Assembly: GCA_022885665.1 (NCBI GenBank)
Contig: JAGQDJ010000205.1
Location: 1 to 64,000 of the forward strand
Source: Triops longicaudatus
Lineage: Eukaryota > Arthropoda > Branchiopoda > Notostraca > Triopsidae
Length of the DNA stretch: 64,000 bases
Direction: 5' to 3'
Shown here: positions 34,635-47,876 of the stretch, in pieces
How positions within the stretch are numbered: the first letter of the stretch is position 1
Layout: the number at the start of each line of letters is the position of its first letter
Made by a program: the position numbers and the translations under genes
Notes under the pieces: generated by a model
Database searches by the model: none
Seen by the model: the letters and a program-made list of their open reading frames with translations, nothing else
Told to the model about the DNA's origin: nothing

Positions 34635-37261
34635 TTACTTAACTGCAGCGTAAGTTACTTCGTCGTCAGAAGTACTTGAATCTTCGCTTACAGTACTTTT
34701 AACCAAAGAATAAGGATCAATTGACGTGTCAGCCTTATGGCTAGACATTTTACGGTTCTTGGCGCTTTTATCAACTTGAGTGTAAATTACTTCGTCGCCA
34801 GAAGTACTGGCACATTTGCCAGCTGTACTTTTAATGGAAACATACGGATCGCTCGACTGGAAAGCTATTTCTGTTGACTTTTTGCTCTTCTTGGCGCTTT
34901 TATCGACTTGTGCGTAAGTTACTTCGACTTCCGGATCTTTCTGTGAAGTATTTTTAACGAAACCTTTCGAATCGTTAACAGATTTGGAAGCAGAAACGTT
35001 TTCGTTTATAGCTTTCGAGGTCTTGAAGACTTGGGCGTATTCTTCACCGTTTTCCAAGTAGTGTTCGACGGGCAAATGTTTTTTCTTATTGTCAGATCTC
35101 TTGCTTTGGACAGTCGCGTAACCACCATCGTTAACTGAAGCATAGGCGTCGTCAACAGCTTGAGAGTTGTTTCGTCCATTATCTGGCTTTGTTTGGTTGC
35201 ATTTGCGCTTTGCAACTTGAGCGGAAACGTCACCGTCTCTGAAATAATTCGACGTGGTGCCGGAAGTACTGGTTTCAGCAGATTTGGTGTTTTCTATCGA
35301 CGCGTAAGTATCAGTCATCGCGGAATTGGTCTGACCTGAAGCTGATTTAATCTTCTCTTTTGACGATATAGTTACTTGGGCATATTCTTCGCCATTATTC
35401 GAGAAATGTTTCAGAGTAGCAGTATTACTTTTAGTTGAAGGACGCAGAATTTGATCATCATCGTCAGGGGATGGGATTCTGTTGAGCTGTTGTTCTAGGG
35501 CATTTTTGGACTCGTTTCTTTTCTCTGCTGCTGTTAAATTTACAATTTCGCCAATTTCGTTACCATCGCGTCCCACGTTGGCATAGACTGGTTCCGCATC
35601 ATCGGCTTGAGGCGTTATGCTTCGTCTTAAAGAGAAAGGAAGGTTGTTGTGATAAAGGTTTTGTCGTTTAGATTTTGGAGAACTTACTTGAGAAAGCAGC
35701 GATATGCACAGTAAATTACGACGCAGCTTACCAACAGTATTGCTAATCCAATGAGGATTTGGTAATGCGGGTGTAGTAGAAGTACCAGGCCTGCAAGTGA
35801 AAAACACTGTGATAAGTCATTTTGATGAGAAAGCTTTGTTAGTGCTTTCAGCGGTCGGAGCAGTTTGTCAGTCTTTAAAAACTTTTAAAAAGTGGATGCC
35901 TTGAAGTAAAGTGAAAGCGTTGACGTCTTGGACACAAGAGCGGACTTCAAGTACCAAGAATGGTAGAACCCCACCGACAAACCATTTATGCGTATATGAG
36001 TAGTGAACGACGCAATATTTGGCCTGCTTTAGTAATTTTTCTACTGCCTGTGAGGTATAGAAGCATAGTGTCAAAGCAGTTGGCATAAGGAGGGGAGCAG
36101 CGCGCGACCTGGTGAATCCTTAAATTCTCGAGTTATCAAGAATGGCAATTGTTAGTGCATTGATACATGATTATATAGAAAAGGCAGTACCAGTTTCGCC
36201 GTTAGGGAGACATTTAGGAGCCGAACGGGGATGCCACCGGTAGCCGATTTCGTTGGTACACGAGGCTGCGCTGTCACCGGGTAAATGATACCCACTCTTG
36301 CAGCTGTAAGCAGACGTTGCACCATTGTGCGTAAAGGTGCCATGGAGTGGTTCATCTGGTGATCCGCAAGTCGCGTCTAGTACAATGAAAGAAATCAGCT
36401 AGTTGTCTTCCTAGGAAATTAAATATACTTTGTACCTGCTTGAACAAAGATATTCAACGAGCAGATAGACAGTGTCTCTTCGTCGCGCAATAGCGCCGTG
36501 GGAAATGAAAACCAAGCATGTGTAGTACTCTCCCTCGAGCCGCATTTTAGAAGTACTTCCGTGACCTTCGGTGGAGGAACCTCTTTACATTGCGGGTGGA
36601 TTGGGAAAAATGCTACGCGGATTTTTCGTTTCTCTGAAACACGTTTGAGCACTGTTGGAGGTAATGTAGTTTACTCATTTTCATTTACTTTTCTTATCCG
36701 CGTTACGTAGACTGATTCGTACATATGTCGTTGAGTGGGTGAAATTATGCAAAGGCAAGTTAAAGCTACGAGTCGCTCCAGGCGTCGATTTGTTGAATTT
36801 GACCTCTCCGCATGTCTCGTCGTTTCCGTCAAACAAGAAAGGTAGGTTCACACCGGTGACATTGAGCGCAGTGTTGAAGATAAAATCAATATAATCTAAA
36901 CCAGAGAGCGCAAGAAATATTAATCTGTTTTATATGTTGTTTCACAGTTACCGCATTCAGGCACAGTTCCACTCCAAGTTCCATTAAGCTGACAAGTTCG
37001 ATTCTCCGCTTGGACAAACTCGTCCTCTCTTTTAAAATAATAACCATTATCGCAAGTGTACATGACTTGATCCCCTTCATTGTACGATTCGCTCAAAGGG
37101 ATTCGGTCCCCGTGTTCTGGTTTGCCTGGCCTTGCACACGTCTGAGCTATTTCGTAGGGATGCAGTTATAGGATTCCTTGGTCCGCAATTAATTTGTATC
37201 ACTGTTTACCTGTCGCTTGCATGGCGAGGTGAAATAAACACAGAACAAACAAGAGTTTCAT
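34635..37261 (-). CDS. Single-pass receptor-like protein: sushi domains and multi-tyrosine (ITIM-like) tail
   Basis: Seven exons, phases all agreeing: 37261-37210, 37146-36952, 36895-36707, 36651-36436, 36376-36191, 35790-35688, 35625-34635; 643 residues. Exon 1 is a signal peptide (MKLLFVLCLFHLAMQATG). Exon 2 is a sushi/CCP domain with four Cys and NGTWSGTVPEC. Exons 3-4 (about 82-217) encode an unclassified module containing FDGNDETCGEVKF. Exon 5 is a second sushi domain. Exon 6 is a transmembrane helix (ILIGLAILLVSCVVIYCAY). Exon 7 encodes the 330-residue cytoplasmic tail, rich in Ser, Lys and Thr, with eleven Yxx[V/I] motifs at Tyr 328, 395, 421, 475, 483, 510, 551, 575, 595, 619 and 639. 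Three (551, 595, 639) fit the ITIM consensus [ILVS]xYxx[ILV]; VTYAQV and VTYAAV are typical forms. I recognise no named orthologue. An adhesion or innate-immune receptor recruiting SH2 proteins is inference. Confidence 0.82.
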
Positions 37262-37811
37262 AGCAATTACTAAATATCGGTCTGCACTGTTAAGTAACCG
37301 CCGCTCTTTAGATTCGGTTGGCGATGAATGCAGTAAGAAAGGAACGGATTTCCCGGATATTTTTTCCTCAAACTTCCTGCTTGTGCGTAAAAGTCCCCGT
37401 CTGATAAGCTAATGATTTTTTTTTGCCTTTTGCGTTCCCGCTTCATAGGCTCGTGCATGTTTTGGAAATATCACCAATCGGTATCATTTTATTTAGCTAT
37501 CTTTAAATCTTAAAGGTAAAATACGCGGCAAAAAAATAATTTAGAACAAAGAGTTTAGAATCTAGATTAGTCTTACGAATGAGTCCAGTGTCATTAAAGT
37601 TGAATATCCATCCTCACTTTGTTTACTCGTTGAAAAAGTCGATACTTTCTGGGTTCATAATCGTGTAAGCCAGGATGGCACTGTAAAATTGCCGTATTAA
37701 ACAATGCATGGACATTGTAATCCTGCCGACACGCTTGTTTGAAGAAATTTAACCTTCCTTCAGCAATCTTTGGCAAAGGTCCAAACTCTGTAACATACGT
37801 ACGTACATTCA

Positions 37812-38525
37812 TTTTCGAAACCACAGTTTCCGTTCCTGGGGTCGCGGGTCGAGCAGGTTCAGGAATGTCCCTCAACGAGCCCTATTCTGGGTCATGGACA
37901 CTAGCTAAGAGGGTGGAATGCCGAGCCTCCTTTAACAAAGGTTGGCAGAATAGTCATGCCAATATGTACTTTGTCTGCCTAATGGGCCTTTCTTGGGTCA
38001 ACTTGGTTTGGAATATCTTCCTCTGCAGTCTTTCAGCAGACACGTGCTGTACGTGCCCTAGCCAGCGTAATTGAGAGCTTTCGATCCTCAGGAGAAGCGG
38101 CTCTATAAGAAGAGATTACCTACTGTCGCCGTTCTTCACTCTGTCCTTGCGGGTAACACCTGCAATTCTTCGTAAGCATCTCGTTTCAACCGCATGTATT
38201 CGTGACCTGATTCTTTCGCTCATAACCCAAATTTCATGACCATAGATGAGGATAGTAACGTAAACGCTCTTAAAAATAGAGATTTTACTGCCTGGCAGAC
38301 CTCAGACCTGGCAACCACACTTCGCCAGAGTTTCCGTAAAAGTGTGAACACCTGGGCAATGCGGCTGTCGATCTCAGTCTCCAATTTACCATCACTCGTG
38401 AACCACAACTTTAATTTTCTCCCCCTGCTCCAGTAATTCTACGCCAACACGCAGGTTACACTGCACAGGTTCTTTCGAAAGGTCCATTGCCTGTGTTTTG
38501 GGTACATTCAGATTATCAGATTTGT
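37812..38525 (-). mobile_element. LINE fragment, reverse-transcriptase C-terminus (RTE-like), decayed
   Basis: The minus strand shows PKTQAMDLSKEP, FTSDGKLETEIDSRIAQ, then further downstream SGHEYMRLKRDAYEEL, matching the order of motifs after the palm domain in RTE-like LINEs. Stops and frameshifts break it, so it is dead. The 3' end (ACTGTGGTTTCGAAA) is the same as in the 32410-32645 copy. The element lies 550 bases upstream of the receptor's first exon, in the same orientation. Confidence 0.75.
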
Positions 38526-41500
38526 GTACTCCAGTGAACCTTTGAGTTGATTTTGTCGATTTTTTAACGATGCGTAACCTGAGGCTTTCCTAAAAATTTA
38601 TTTATAACTTTTCTCGGAAATCTATGACGACGGGCGTTAGTTATTGCAATTCCAAAGTTTACTGTCAAGATAAGACCACACAGGGCCGGATTTACACACT
38701 TTTGCGCCTTAGGCCAAAGCATAATTTAGTGCTCCTCATTGAAAAAGCTGATGTAAAATTTTTCAATTTTCAATGTACGTTTAGTTTGAAAACATGGGTG
38801 CACTTCGTTCTACGTTAAGGTGTCCAAATTTTCATCGGGCAGAGAAACGGGAGACCGCGATATCGAAAACGAGGCATATATTATTAGAAAGACTTTTATT
38901 TGTACATTCTTTTTCTTGAATTCTATGGTACACGTTGGGCAAATATGGAACTAGATTTTTTTATTGCTGTGACTAAAGAAATAAAATATGAAAAAAAGGA
39001 TTGGAGAAACAAAAGGAAAAGAGAAACACAGGATTGCTTAACTTTTGTGCTTTTGATGAAAAACAGTAGTTAAAAAAAATTCTGACAGCAATTACTACTT
39101 AAGCTTGAAAACGGGTTGAAGTTATGTTTTTCGCAAGACGTCTCTATAATTTGGTAAGGAGTCCCAGTAACTTTAGAACTTATCGTGAGTAAGCAATAAC
39201 AACTTTCGCTGCCACCATACGGTGGTTTTAAGAGTAATTTTAGAACGACAAATCCTGAAGAATTTTCTTGTCGAATATTTCGCATGTCGGATGAGCGCTT
39301 TTGTCTGGGACTGTGCACAAAGTCAACGTTGTGTCCAAAGACTTCCAAGACAACTAAATATGGCTCTTCTCACTCGCGAGATTTTCGCATATGCCTGCAT
39401 GAATTTCGAGCTCAATTTTTACAATGAATTTTTCGAAGAACTTGACAATATCACAATAATACATTTTAACAGAACTTTATAATCGCAAAAGTCTTTTTTT
39501 AGATGCTGGGGTGCCACTAGCAGCGACTTAGGAAGCTTCACTATTAAAACTTGAAGGCAATGTTACAAATTCTGAGAAATTTTTTTATAAAGAAGCTTAT
39601 TTTCAATAATAATTTACTGCGAATGTCACTAAGCTCTTAGAGAATAATTAAAGGAAAAATTAAGACAAGTGAATCTATAACAAGTCCTAAGACTTTAGCA
39701 GTCCATCACACATATTTATTACCTTCGTAAGGGGTGAAAACTAATACTTTTGGTAAAAAAATGAATGCCCAAAAGCAGCGAAAAGTCGCGACTGTCGCAT
39801 TCAAACAGGGACATTTGGTCAATCTCTCTTAATTAGACATCCTGGATATATTTTTTTGCGCCCTTCAAGGTGCCGTCGGATTTTAAGCACGCAGTATCCC
39901 ATAGTGGATTCCTTTTCGAACATATTGCTTAGCATTGTGCCTGATAAAAAGAACTTCAGTGAAATTGTCATTTATAATTGGTGTCTGTTTTCTAAGCGAA
40001 TTGATACTCGGGAGTTTCTGAACACCTTTCGAAAGAAATGTGACCTGAACTTTTAACTTTTTTTAAAAGAAACAAATTGGAAAACGCTCGACCGTTACTG
40101 TTTTGTGTTTCTGATTTGGCGTAGTTTTGTAGGATTGGCGCACTCTAGTGTTACTCAAGAGTTACTCTGTGAAATTATATCAATCAAATTCAATGTTCAA
40201 AGGAAATAGCTGGTACTGAAAAAAATTCTTGTGATATCGCTTACAGAAGTTATGCTTTAAAATACGAACATTTTAGTAGCAGGTTGTATTATTCTGCCAC
40301 CAGATTTACAGAAAATTCTTGTAAAAACATACATAAATTATTCTCTGAATTGTAATCTGAATTTTGTTACTTTGCGAACTGTATTCTAAGCTATAGTGAA
40401 TTTGAATATCTATCTTTCTTTTTAATGCAAATTTTTCTTGAGAGATTACATTGAATTCTAATGACTTTTTACCGATAAGAGAAAATGATTTTGCTTCATC
40501 AATAATTTTTTCATTAAAATGAGCATTTGAATTCTGTTAATTCCACTAAAGATCTTAAGCATTAGCATAGTTTTCTCCTTCTATCATAATTTGTTCTTAT
40601 GGAACTATGCAAGCTTACATAATTTAAAGTAATGATTCCATCATGCTTAAGTAAACGCATAAACACACATACGTAGTTGTTTAAAAATGTGTCGACGATA
40701 AGAAAATTATCACATGTAGCTATAATTATCAAACATTGGAAATAACTAGAGTTCCTGAGCCTTACGGTCAGTCAATTAGACGATATGTTTACAGACTGAA
40801 AATTGTGTAAATCTATAAGCCTTGTAACTGCTCTAAACTTAACGACAGCATTTTAGTACTCCTGGCTGTATTGGAAGTTCTGTACAAACACCTAGAGTGA
40901 GGAAAAGAATGTGAGATAAACCGTATAAGAGCCCAACTGAGGCACCATTTCTAGGAAGTTCAATATAGTAATATGAATACCATTAGAACGAATTTTTCCC
41001 TTCCTATTCGAAAAGGAGCAATGAATAAAATGTTCACACAGAGAGGGAAGGATATTAGCCATTTCTTAACACAAAAAGGGCAATTATTTGATCACCAAAA
41101 TCATCACGAGCATGTCGCAGCAATTTAGTGCATTATTAGCGCGAGTTGTGTCAGAACGTATGGGGCGCCTATGACACTAATTTCAACAATATACACGATA
41201 TAATTTTGTGCTGCAACTCGCCCTTCTTAAATACTTAAAGCTGTCAATATTACTAAAACAGTAGTACTTGAATAAAACAATTGAGTTTCGTAAACTTCTT
41301 GGCCATGCAAGACTTAGCGAGACGATTTGTTCATTCTTGAGGTTTCTGAAGAACACTCGAGGAACCATTTACGATGACTAAATGCTGGTTACTTCAGGAT
41401 TAACCGGATTTCTATCGGTGTTGTTGATTATTATCATTTTTTATACACTCTTGAAAAGCACTGTCTTAAGGCCATAAAAGCAACTTGTTGCAGTAGTTGT

Positions 41501-44500
41501 GAATAGGCGAACCTATTAAAGCAGAAGCTTACAGTGTACGTTGTATTTATAGTTCACTTTTATCATATCTGAGAGGTATGTTTGCGAGTGCTAGAAAATA
41601 CCAGGGTTTCGTTAGTAGAATAAGATAAAACTTAATAGAACTGTTATTACTATTTGGTAAATATATGGTTATCGTTAAACCAAGTTTTAAGAGAGTACCA
41701 TTTTTATCAGGAAATCAACGAAGCCAGTTGCTACTTATTTCCTTTAGTAAACTTTATTATTTTAGGCAAAAATTACTAATTTACGATCTGCTTCTTCATA
41801 TTCTTTCGGAAGTATGTTTCCCCATGCAAGATTTTTCTGAGTTTTGATTCGAATTGTTCTGCCATACATCGTTGGAACTTAAATTGAAGTGACTGTCGGT
41901 CGATCGCGCCACCAGTTTGGTAAACATCTGTTGCCTCATGGAATACAAATCCGGAGTACATCACTACCACCGAGTTCCAAGTTAATTTTAAAAATATCAG
42001 CCTTAACATAGGCCGTCGTACAGGAATATCGATTAGGGTAAAAGCCCATATTGAATATGGTCTCAATTCTTACGCTGACTTGCAATGAAATGCGAAAATG
42101 ACATTCAAATGACAGCGGATTCATTTAGCCTAGCTACATTTACGACCAAGTTCATTCTTTTTCCGCGAGCAATACTTCACCCTAAACTAACTTCAATTGA
42201 AAACGTCACCTTTTAGGGAGAAAAGTCATGTTGCATGTTTTACAATTCCGTGAGAGGTTTGAAGAAATGTACAGTACAAAACATCATTCCACAATTACAA
42301 AGTAGAGTTCCAAAGCAGGGAAAATGGTTGGGGTAAAATGGGGCAGATGTCATAAAAAATAGTATGGTAATGTTTTTCTCCTTCCTCTTCATCCGGCGGG
42401 GTAAAAACGGGACTAGTTCCTGGCTTCCAACCCTCTTCACAATTTCCTTTTCTACTTCATTTCATTTCTGCCTACGTTTCTCTCTCAAATTACAACAAAG
42501 AACTCGAATCTGCCCCCCAGAAATAGAATTACAGCACAACAGCCAAGAATCTAACCGCCATTGGTACGAAATCACTCTCAACAATGCTCTTTTTCTCTCC
42601 ACCCCAACAAGAAAGGCTTCCAAGTTAAGCAATAAGTTACTCAATAAAAATCTCATGTAGCCACGTGCACTCCCAGCCACCCAACAAGAATTGGCACCAA
42701 ATGTCACCCCTTTCCCCCGAATGAATGAAGCAAAAACTCGTTAGATGGTTAAGATTGGCTACAATGCGTTTTCAGTCTGCGTACGTAGAAATATGCGCAT
42801 TCTTAAAAAAATAAATAAATAAAAATAAAAAAACGACATAAACGATCCGTGAGTCCCATAACTGGAAACTTGGAAGAATGGACCAAAAAATAGAAGAAAT
42901 TGAGCCAGACTTGGTCTGTACTGAATAATCTGAGCGTATCAGCAACTTCCTGACCAAAGCACAGGAAGTCAAGAGCTCAAAACTAAAAAAAAGTCTTACA
43001 AGATTAAAAAGAACTGAGTAAATACCAGCAGAGCCAAAGCCACGAAAAGAAGACCTTAAAAGGAAACAAACTTCTGAACTCCCTTGAATACGTCTGAGAA
43101 TACGAATTCCCCGCGAACTTAAATCTTGGGCATCCCCACTATCACATTGACCAAGATTGCACCATTGACACACTCCTTGCACGAAATAAACACAAATTCT
43201 GGGAATTCAACACCTTTCAATCTTGTTCAATGCTAAACTGTGAAGCAAGAAACGAGAAAAATTTGAAAAAAGTTATCAATTTAAAGGCAGCAAACGAAAC
43301 ATTGCATAACAATTCAACAATGTGCGTTTGTACACCCACTCCCGTGCTCGAAATTAACTTTCTGGTGCCAGTCAGAAATACCTGCAGTAAATACTCGAAA
43401 ACCTCAGAAAGACAAATGAATTCTAACACGGACAGCCTTCGTTCTTTAAACAAGGAGAGGGGAAACGGAAATAAATAACGGCTTGGCGTGCAGGGTTGTT
43501 TGTGTTCCGTCTTCATAGAAAGAAAAGAGAAAGGTATCATGTGCAAAATAGATTTGTACTGGGATACACGGAAATACTGGACGACCATTATCATTGCTTT
43601 TTTTTTGTTGGTTGGGGATGTGTGTGGCTACAGTATTGAATCCTGTTAACACTTCTATTTTGCCGTTTTTGAGAACACGTTCGTTTCACGCTCCCTGGGG
43701 AGTCATTTCACAACAATGCTTTTCACACTCTTTCATGTGTTCTAGTATTATTTCCAATTTCGCTTTCCAGTGTTCCGGATTGTCCTTTTAATGGATCGTT
43801 CATTATTATCGGTGCTCTCGTATCACACACCTTCTGAGGTAGTACGCTACCTTGGTTAGGTTAGGCCCAAATTAGGTTGAGTTTGTCTATCAATCAGGTC
43901 TCCTGCGGATAAGTTAGCGTAGATATAAGCAAAATTGCAGTTTTGGGCTAACAAGTGCTTAATCCAACAAAAACTCAATCCACGAAGTCACGGTTGAGTT
44001 AACTGAAATAAAATTAGGTGAAATTTTTACGCTAGAGGCGCTGGAACCAAATCAAGCAGACGATAAACACTATAATTGCCTACGGCGGTATTCATTTTTT
44101 CCCTCAAATAATCTTATTTTCGCGAAATTGTGAAGGCTAATGTATACCACCCAAATGGGTGAGTTACAATTCTTTCGTCGTTTCGTGAAGAAGTTTCGAA
44201 TTTCCTAGACAGCAAAGTTTCCCCTACTAGTTGCAGTGTTTAGGGGTTTCAGAGATTTAAAAAAGTTGTTGGTCAATTCGCAGCGATTTGAGAAGATTCT
44301 GCCGCTTTTGGTAAAAGTGGAAAAGTCATGTTTTTCACTGGCATTCCAGTGGCATTGAAAACCAATACAAACGTAAAAAATTAGTAACACCTTTTCGATC
44401 CATAGATTTTTTTTCAACTAAGTTTTAAAAATTTCAGCTTTAGAAGATTTCACAAAAAAATTAACAAAATAGTTTTCTGAGAGTAGTTCAATGAAAAATG

Positions 44501-47500
44501 CAAGGTATAAGCAATAAGAACTTCACTATCGAAGAAATATCGAAAAATTTTGAACCGGTTTTCGCGAAATTTTCAACGTTAATTCCCCAGGTCGTTACAC
44601 AGCGGCCTTAAGCCCCACCCACTGACGTTGTTTGGTTGAACTGCGTTTTGTGCTCTTCCACTTCTTTCTTCACTATTGTGAACAAAACATGTGGCGCTAG
44701 AACTAAAAGAAACGTTAATAACACAATTAACCCTAAATCCTAGCGTTCTTTCCGTGAAAACTCGATCCCATCTTATAAAGTTTCTAAAGTCCAATCCGAT
44801 TGGATCTCATTTTTCTTAAAAAGATCCGGAACACTGGCAAATTCCTTCATGTTTGGAATACTAGTCACCATGTTTGCGGCTAGATGGCACATAGTCCACT
44901 TTTTGGGATTACAACAATGAACAGTGTTACGAAGATGCGGTACTGTAGCCTCGTTCATGTGTCATTCAAGTAATGTATAAATGTTTGACTGTTCTTCCTG
45001 GCAGAATTGTGTTCACATATGGAAAAAGAAAAGGGGAAGGAAACAAAGAGTAATGGTCATGGAATAGGCTCTGTTTTTTTTTTACCGTCAACAATATACA
45101 AAGGTACTGGCCAGACCCCCGTAAAAATGTCCAGTACCTGTTTCTCAACTTGTTTGCTTTTTCTAAACCTTAAACTTGACTGTTTATACGACGCCCCTTT
45201 GGAACTGAACTTAACCTGGTTAGGCAATGACGTCGCTGTCGCCAGGGGGCTAAGAGTCAACTTTTTTTCGGTCTCCACCATATCAAGCTTTTGAAACGCA
45301 TTCTTCGAAGCTGGTATCACTTCTTTTAACGTATAATCTCTCCATCCATGCAGTTTGTCTCCTTTCGGCCTTTTCTTCCTCTTGTCTCTTTTCTGGCAGA
45401 AAAAAATGGCTGTAAATGCCATACTTTCTCGATCTGTCAACGCGTTTGTTTACAAAAATCCATCGTCGTGATGGTTCTGGATGCTCCATTCCGTAGATAC
45501 TCGTTTTTGTTTCCATAGTTCATTCACTGACGACTGTAAGTAGGCCAGACGAACTTGTCCTGCATCTGTTTCGCGTGGAAAACCTCAGCAACAACACTAT
45601 GGAATAGAAGAAAACATTTTTTGCATTTTTTACGTGTTTCTGTTGCTTTAAATTTTATAATTTTCTTTTTTCCCCTTAATAATCTTATGGCGACTTTCTT
45701 CGACTCTAAATGCTCTTAAAGTAGGATCTCAAGAACTCGCTAACAGTAATCTAAAGTAATCCGTTTAAAGATACGCAGTACTATTTTTATACGAATTATC
45801 CCATTTTGAATAAAAAATAGTGTTCAAAATTCAATACCAGTGGAGCCACGTGTACCTTTGCAGCATAAGTTACAGTTCGGTAAAAATTAGGTTAGGTTAA
45901 ACTAGGTTGGGCCACGTTGCAGGATAAGTTTCGTTAAGTCAGGTTAAAGTACAGTTAAGTTTAAATATGATATGTTACGGGATTAAGAAGATGAAGTAAA
46001 TGTTAAGCTTGTCTATTTTCCTTCGCAATGCTGAGTTGTAAATGAAGTAAAGAATTAATTATGGTAAGGTTAGGGAACAGTTAGGTTTTGTGCACAATTT
46101 TAATAATGTATTGGTATACAGTTATGTGGTAATAAGTTTCGGTAGTTACGTTAGGTGAAGTCTAATTGGCTATGTTAAGTTAGTTTACAGTTACATCTGA
46201 ATAAATGAGGCAACAGTTATACAAGGCAAAGTTAGGTTAAGATAACTTGAGGCAAAATAAGGTTTGATTAAATTAGGTTATTGGTTAAGGAACGTAAAGT
46301 TATGTTAAGCCAAGTTAGGTTAACTTACATTTTCGTGCAGGTAAAACAAAATAGAGATTAAGAGTTAAGTTACAATTGCTTAGGTAATTTACTAAAATTA
46401 CGTCAGTTTATTATTTATTGCAATATCTAGGCAAAAAAGGCCTTTACAAAATCACTGTTGGATTACGAACGATTGAAACTAAAACATACATAAAACAATC
46501 AAATATTATAGGGTTTTAGGAGAGTCAACGAAGTGTCTCTTCGGAATAGTTTTAGGTCAAATATTTTCGAGCCAAAGTGCTCATTTAACGAGTTCTCAAA
46601 CGCCTGTATCAGGGAAGACTTAACTTTTTCCGGCAAACTGTTCCACACGTCCAATGTAATATTTTTGAATTTCCACCGACCAATATCTTTAACAAAACAA
46701 ACGTTTCTCTTTGAGTTTAAGACAACGTCCTCGACAATTGCTTTGGTTTAAAACAAATTATTTGTTGAGCGGACATATTATCGTAAAATTTATAGCATAA
46801 TTTTAACACTTCGGTTCAATCACCACGTAATAATCTGTAAATGAGCGTTGGTAGATGAACAGTTTTTGGTCGATTTTGACGTGAGAAGTGGCGAAATCTC
46901 TCAGGAAATTTTTTTATTCCCCATTGAACTTTTTTCCAAATACCTAAGATCCTGTTAAGGAACGGGTGGGTTACACAATGACCGTATTTGAGATAATAAG
47001 TCTTACAATCCGATTCATATAAAGTATACAGAACATCCTTTCATCCAAACAATTAAAGTTTCGTTTAAATTAAACCAGCTACTTATGTTGCTTATTTTAA
47101 GTAAGGTTAAAAGTTAGGCTACGTAAGTTATGCTAGATTAGGTTAAGTAGAGTAAGGTTATGTAAAGAGAACATAATTTTAACATTATGTAAAGATACAC
47201 TAGTTTAGTTCCTTTACTGTGAAGAGGACATTTTGAACGCACGGGTTAACTTCGAACATGTCAGCAGGAAACCGGAGGCAATCTACTGCTCCTCAACTAC
47301 TCAACACAATGGAACAAACTTGGTTCTGTCAGATTCTGCGATGAATACGCTTCCTTGGTGCCGAAGCCAAGTTTGTGATTTGACACACCTTGAGGCAACA
47401 GGAGCTTAAAAATAGGACACTTTTTTACGCTTTTTAATATTTTCGAGCTTTCACTACCAAACAGTAACTATGAAAAGCTAGAATCTCCATGTTCTTCAAG

Positions 47501-47876
47501 AAAGATAATATAAAAACCATTCTTTCAAGCGTCCATGTAAAAACAAAGTCAAAGCTTTCTGCTTCCACGCAAAGTCGTGTTCAAAGTTACCCAGCGAGCT
47601 CCGACCCTATTCCCATGTTATAGCTTATGGGTTTTGGACGAGCCGCGAGTCGCGGTCAGGAAGGTCGCGACATGTCATGTGCCAAAAAACAAACGAAAAA
47701 AAAACTATAAAAGAGAAACACTACTGCATCTCTTACAGTACTACTTCTACTCCGCTTCCTTCTTTACTTTTGTAATTCTCTTAATTTTTCTTCCTTCGTT
47801 TTTATTTTAAAGAGGAAAAAGCCAAAGTCTCAAAAGAGACAAAACAACGAAAACAGAACGAATATGGAAGCCTTAC
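38526..47876. other. 9 kb without a recognisable gene
   Basis: AT-rich sequence with many short ORFs, none with a family match. The kinase gene to the right must have a last coding exon below 47877, which could lie here, but I could not find it. Minus-strand ORFs at 44773-45516 are locally rich in Lys/Arg and overlap in different frames; they may be a decayed transposon but were not identified. Confidence 0.4.
45880..46350. repeat. Degenerate TTAGG-type run
   Basis: AGGTTAGGTTAAACTAGGTT-like and AAGTTAGGTTAAG units, G-rich strand up. A short related patch occurs at about 43852-43880 and another at 47100-47165. Confidence 0.65.

Noticed and set aside
37594..37810. Open minus-strand segment (YVTEFGPLPKIAEGRLNFFK onward, to the stop at 37594)
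   Set aside because: It runs directly on from the dead LINE end, has no start or splice sites of its own and no family match; judged chance.
44773..45516. Overlapping Lys/Arg-rich minus-strand ORFs; one has a faint THAP-like ending (YSHFFLPE)
   Set aside because: The zinc-binding Cys/His pattern is absent and the frames conflict. Not enough for a gene or transposase call.
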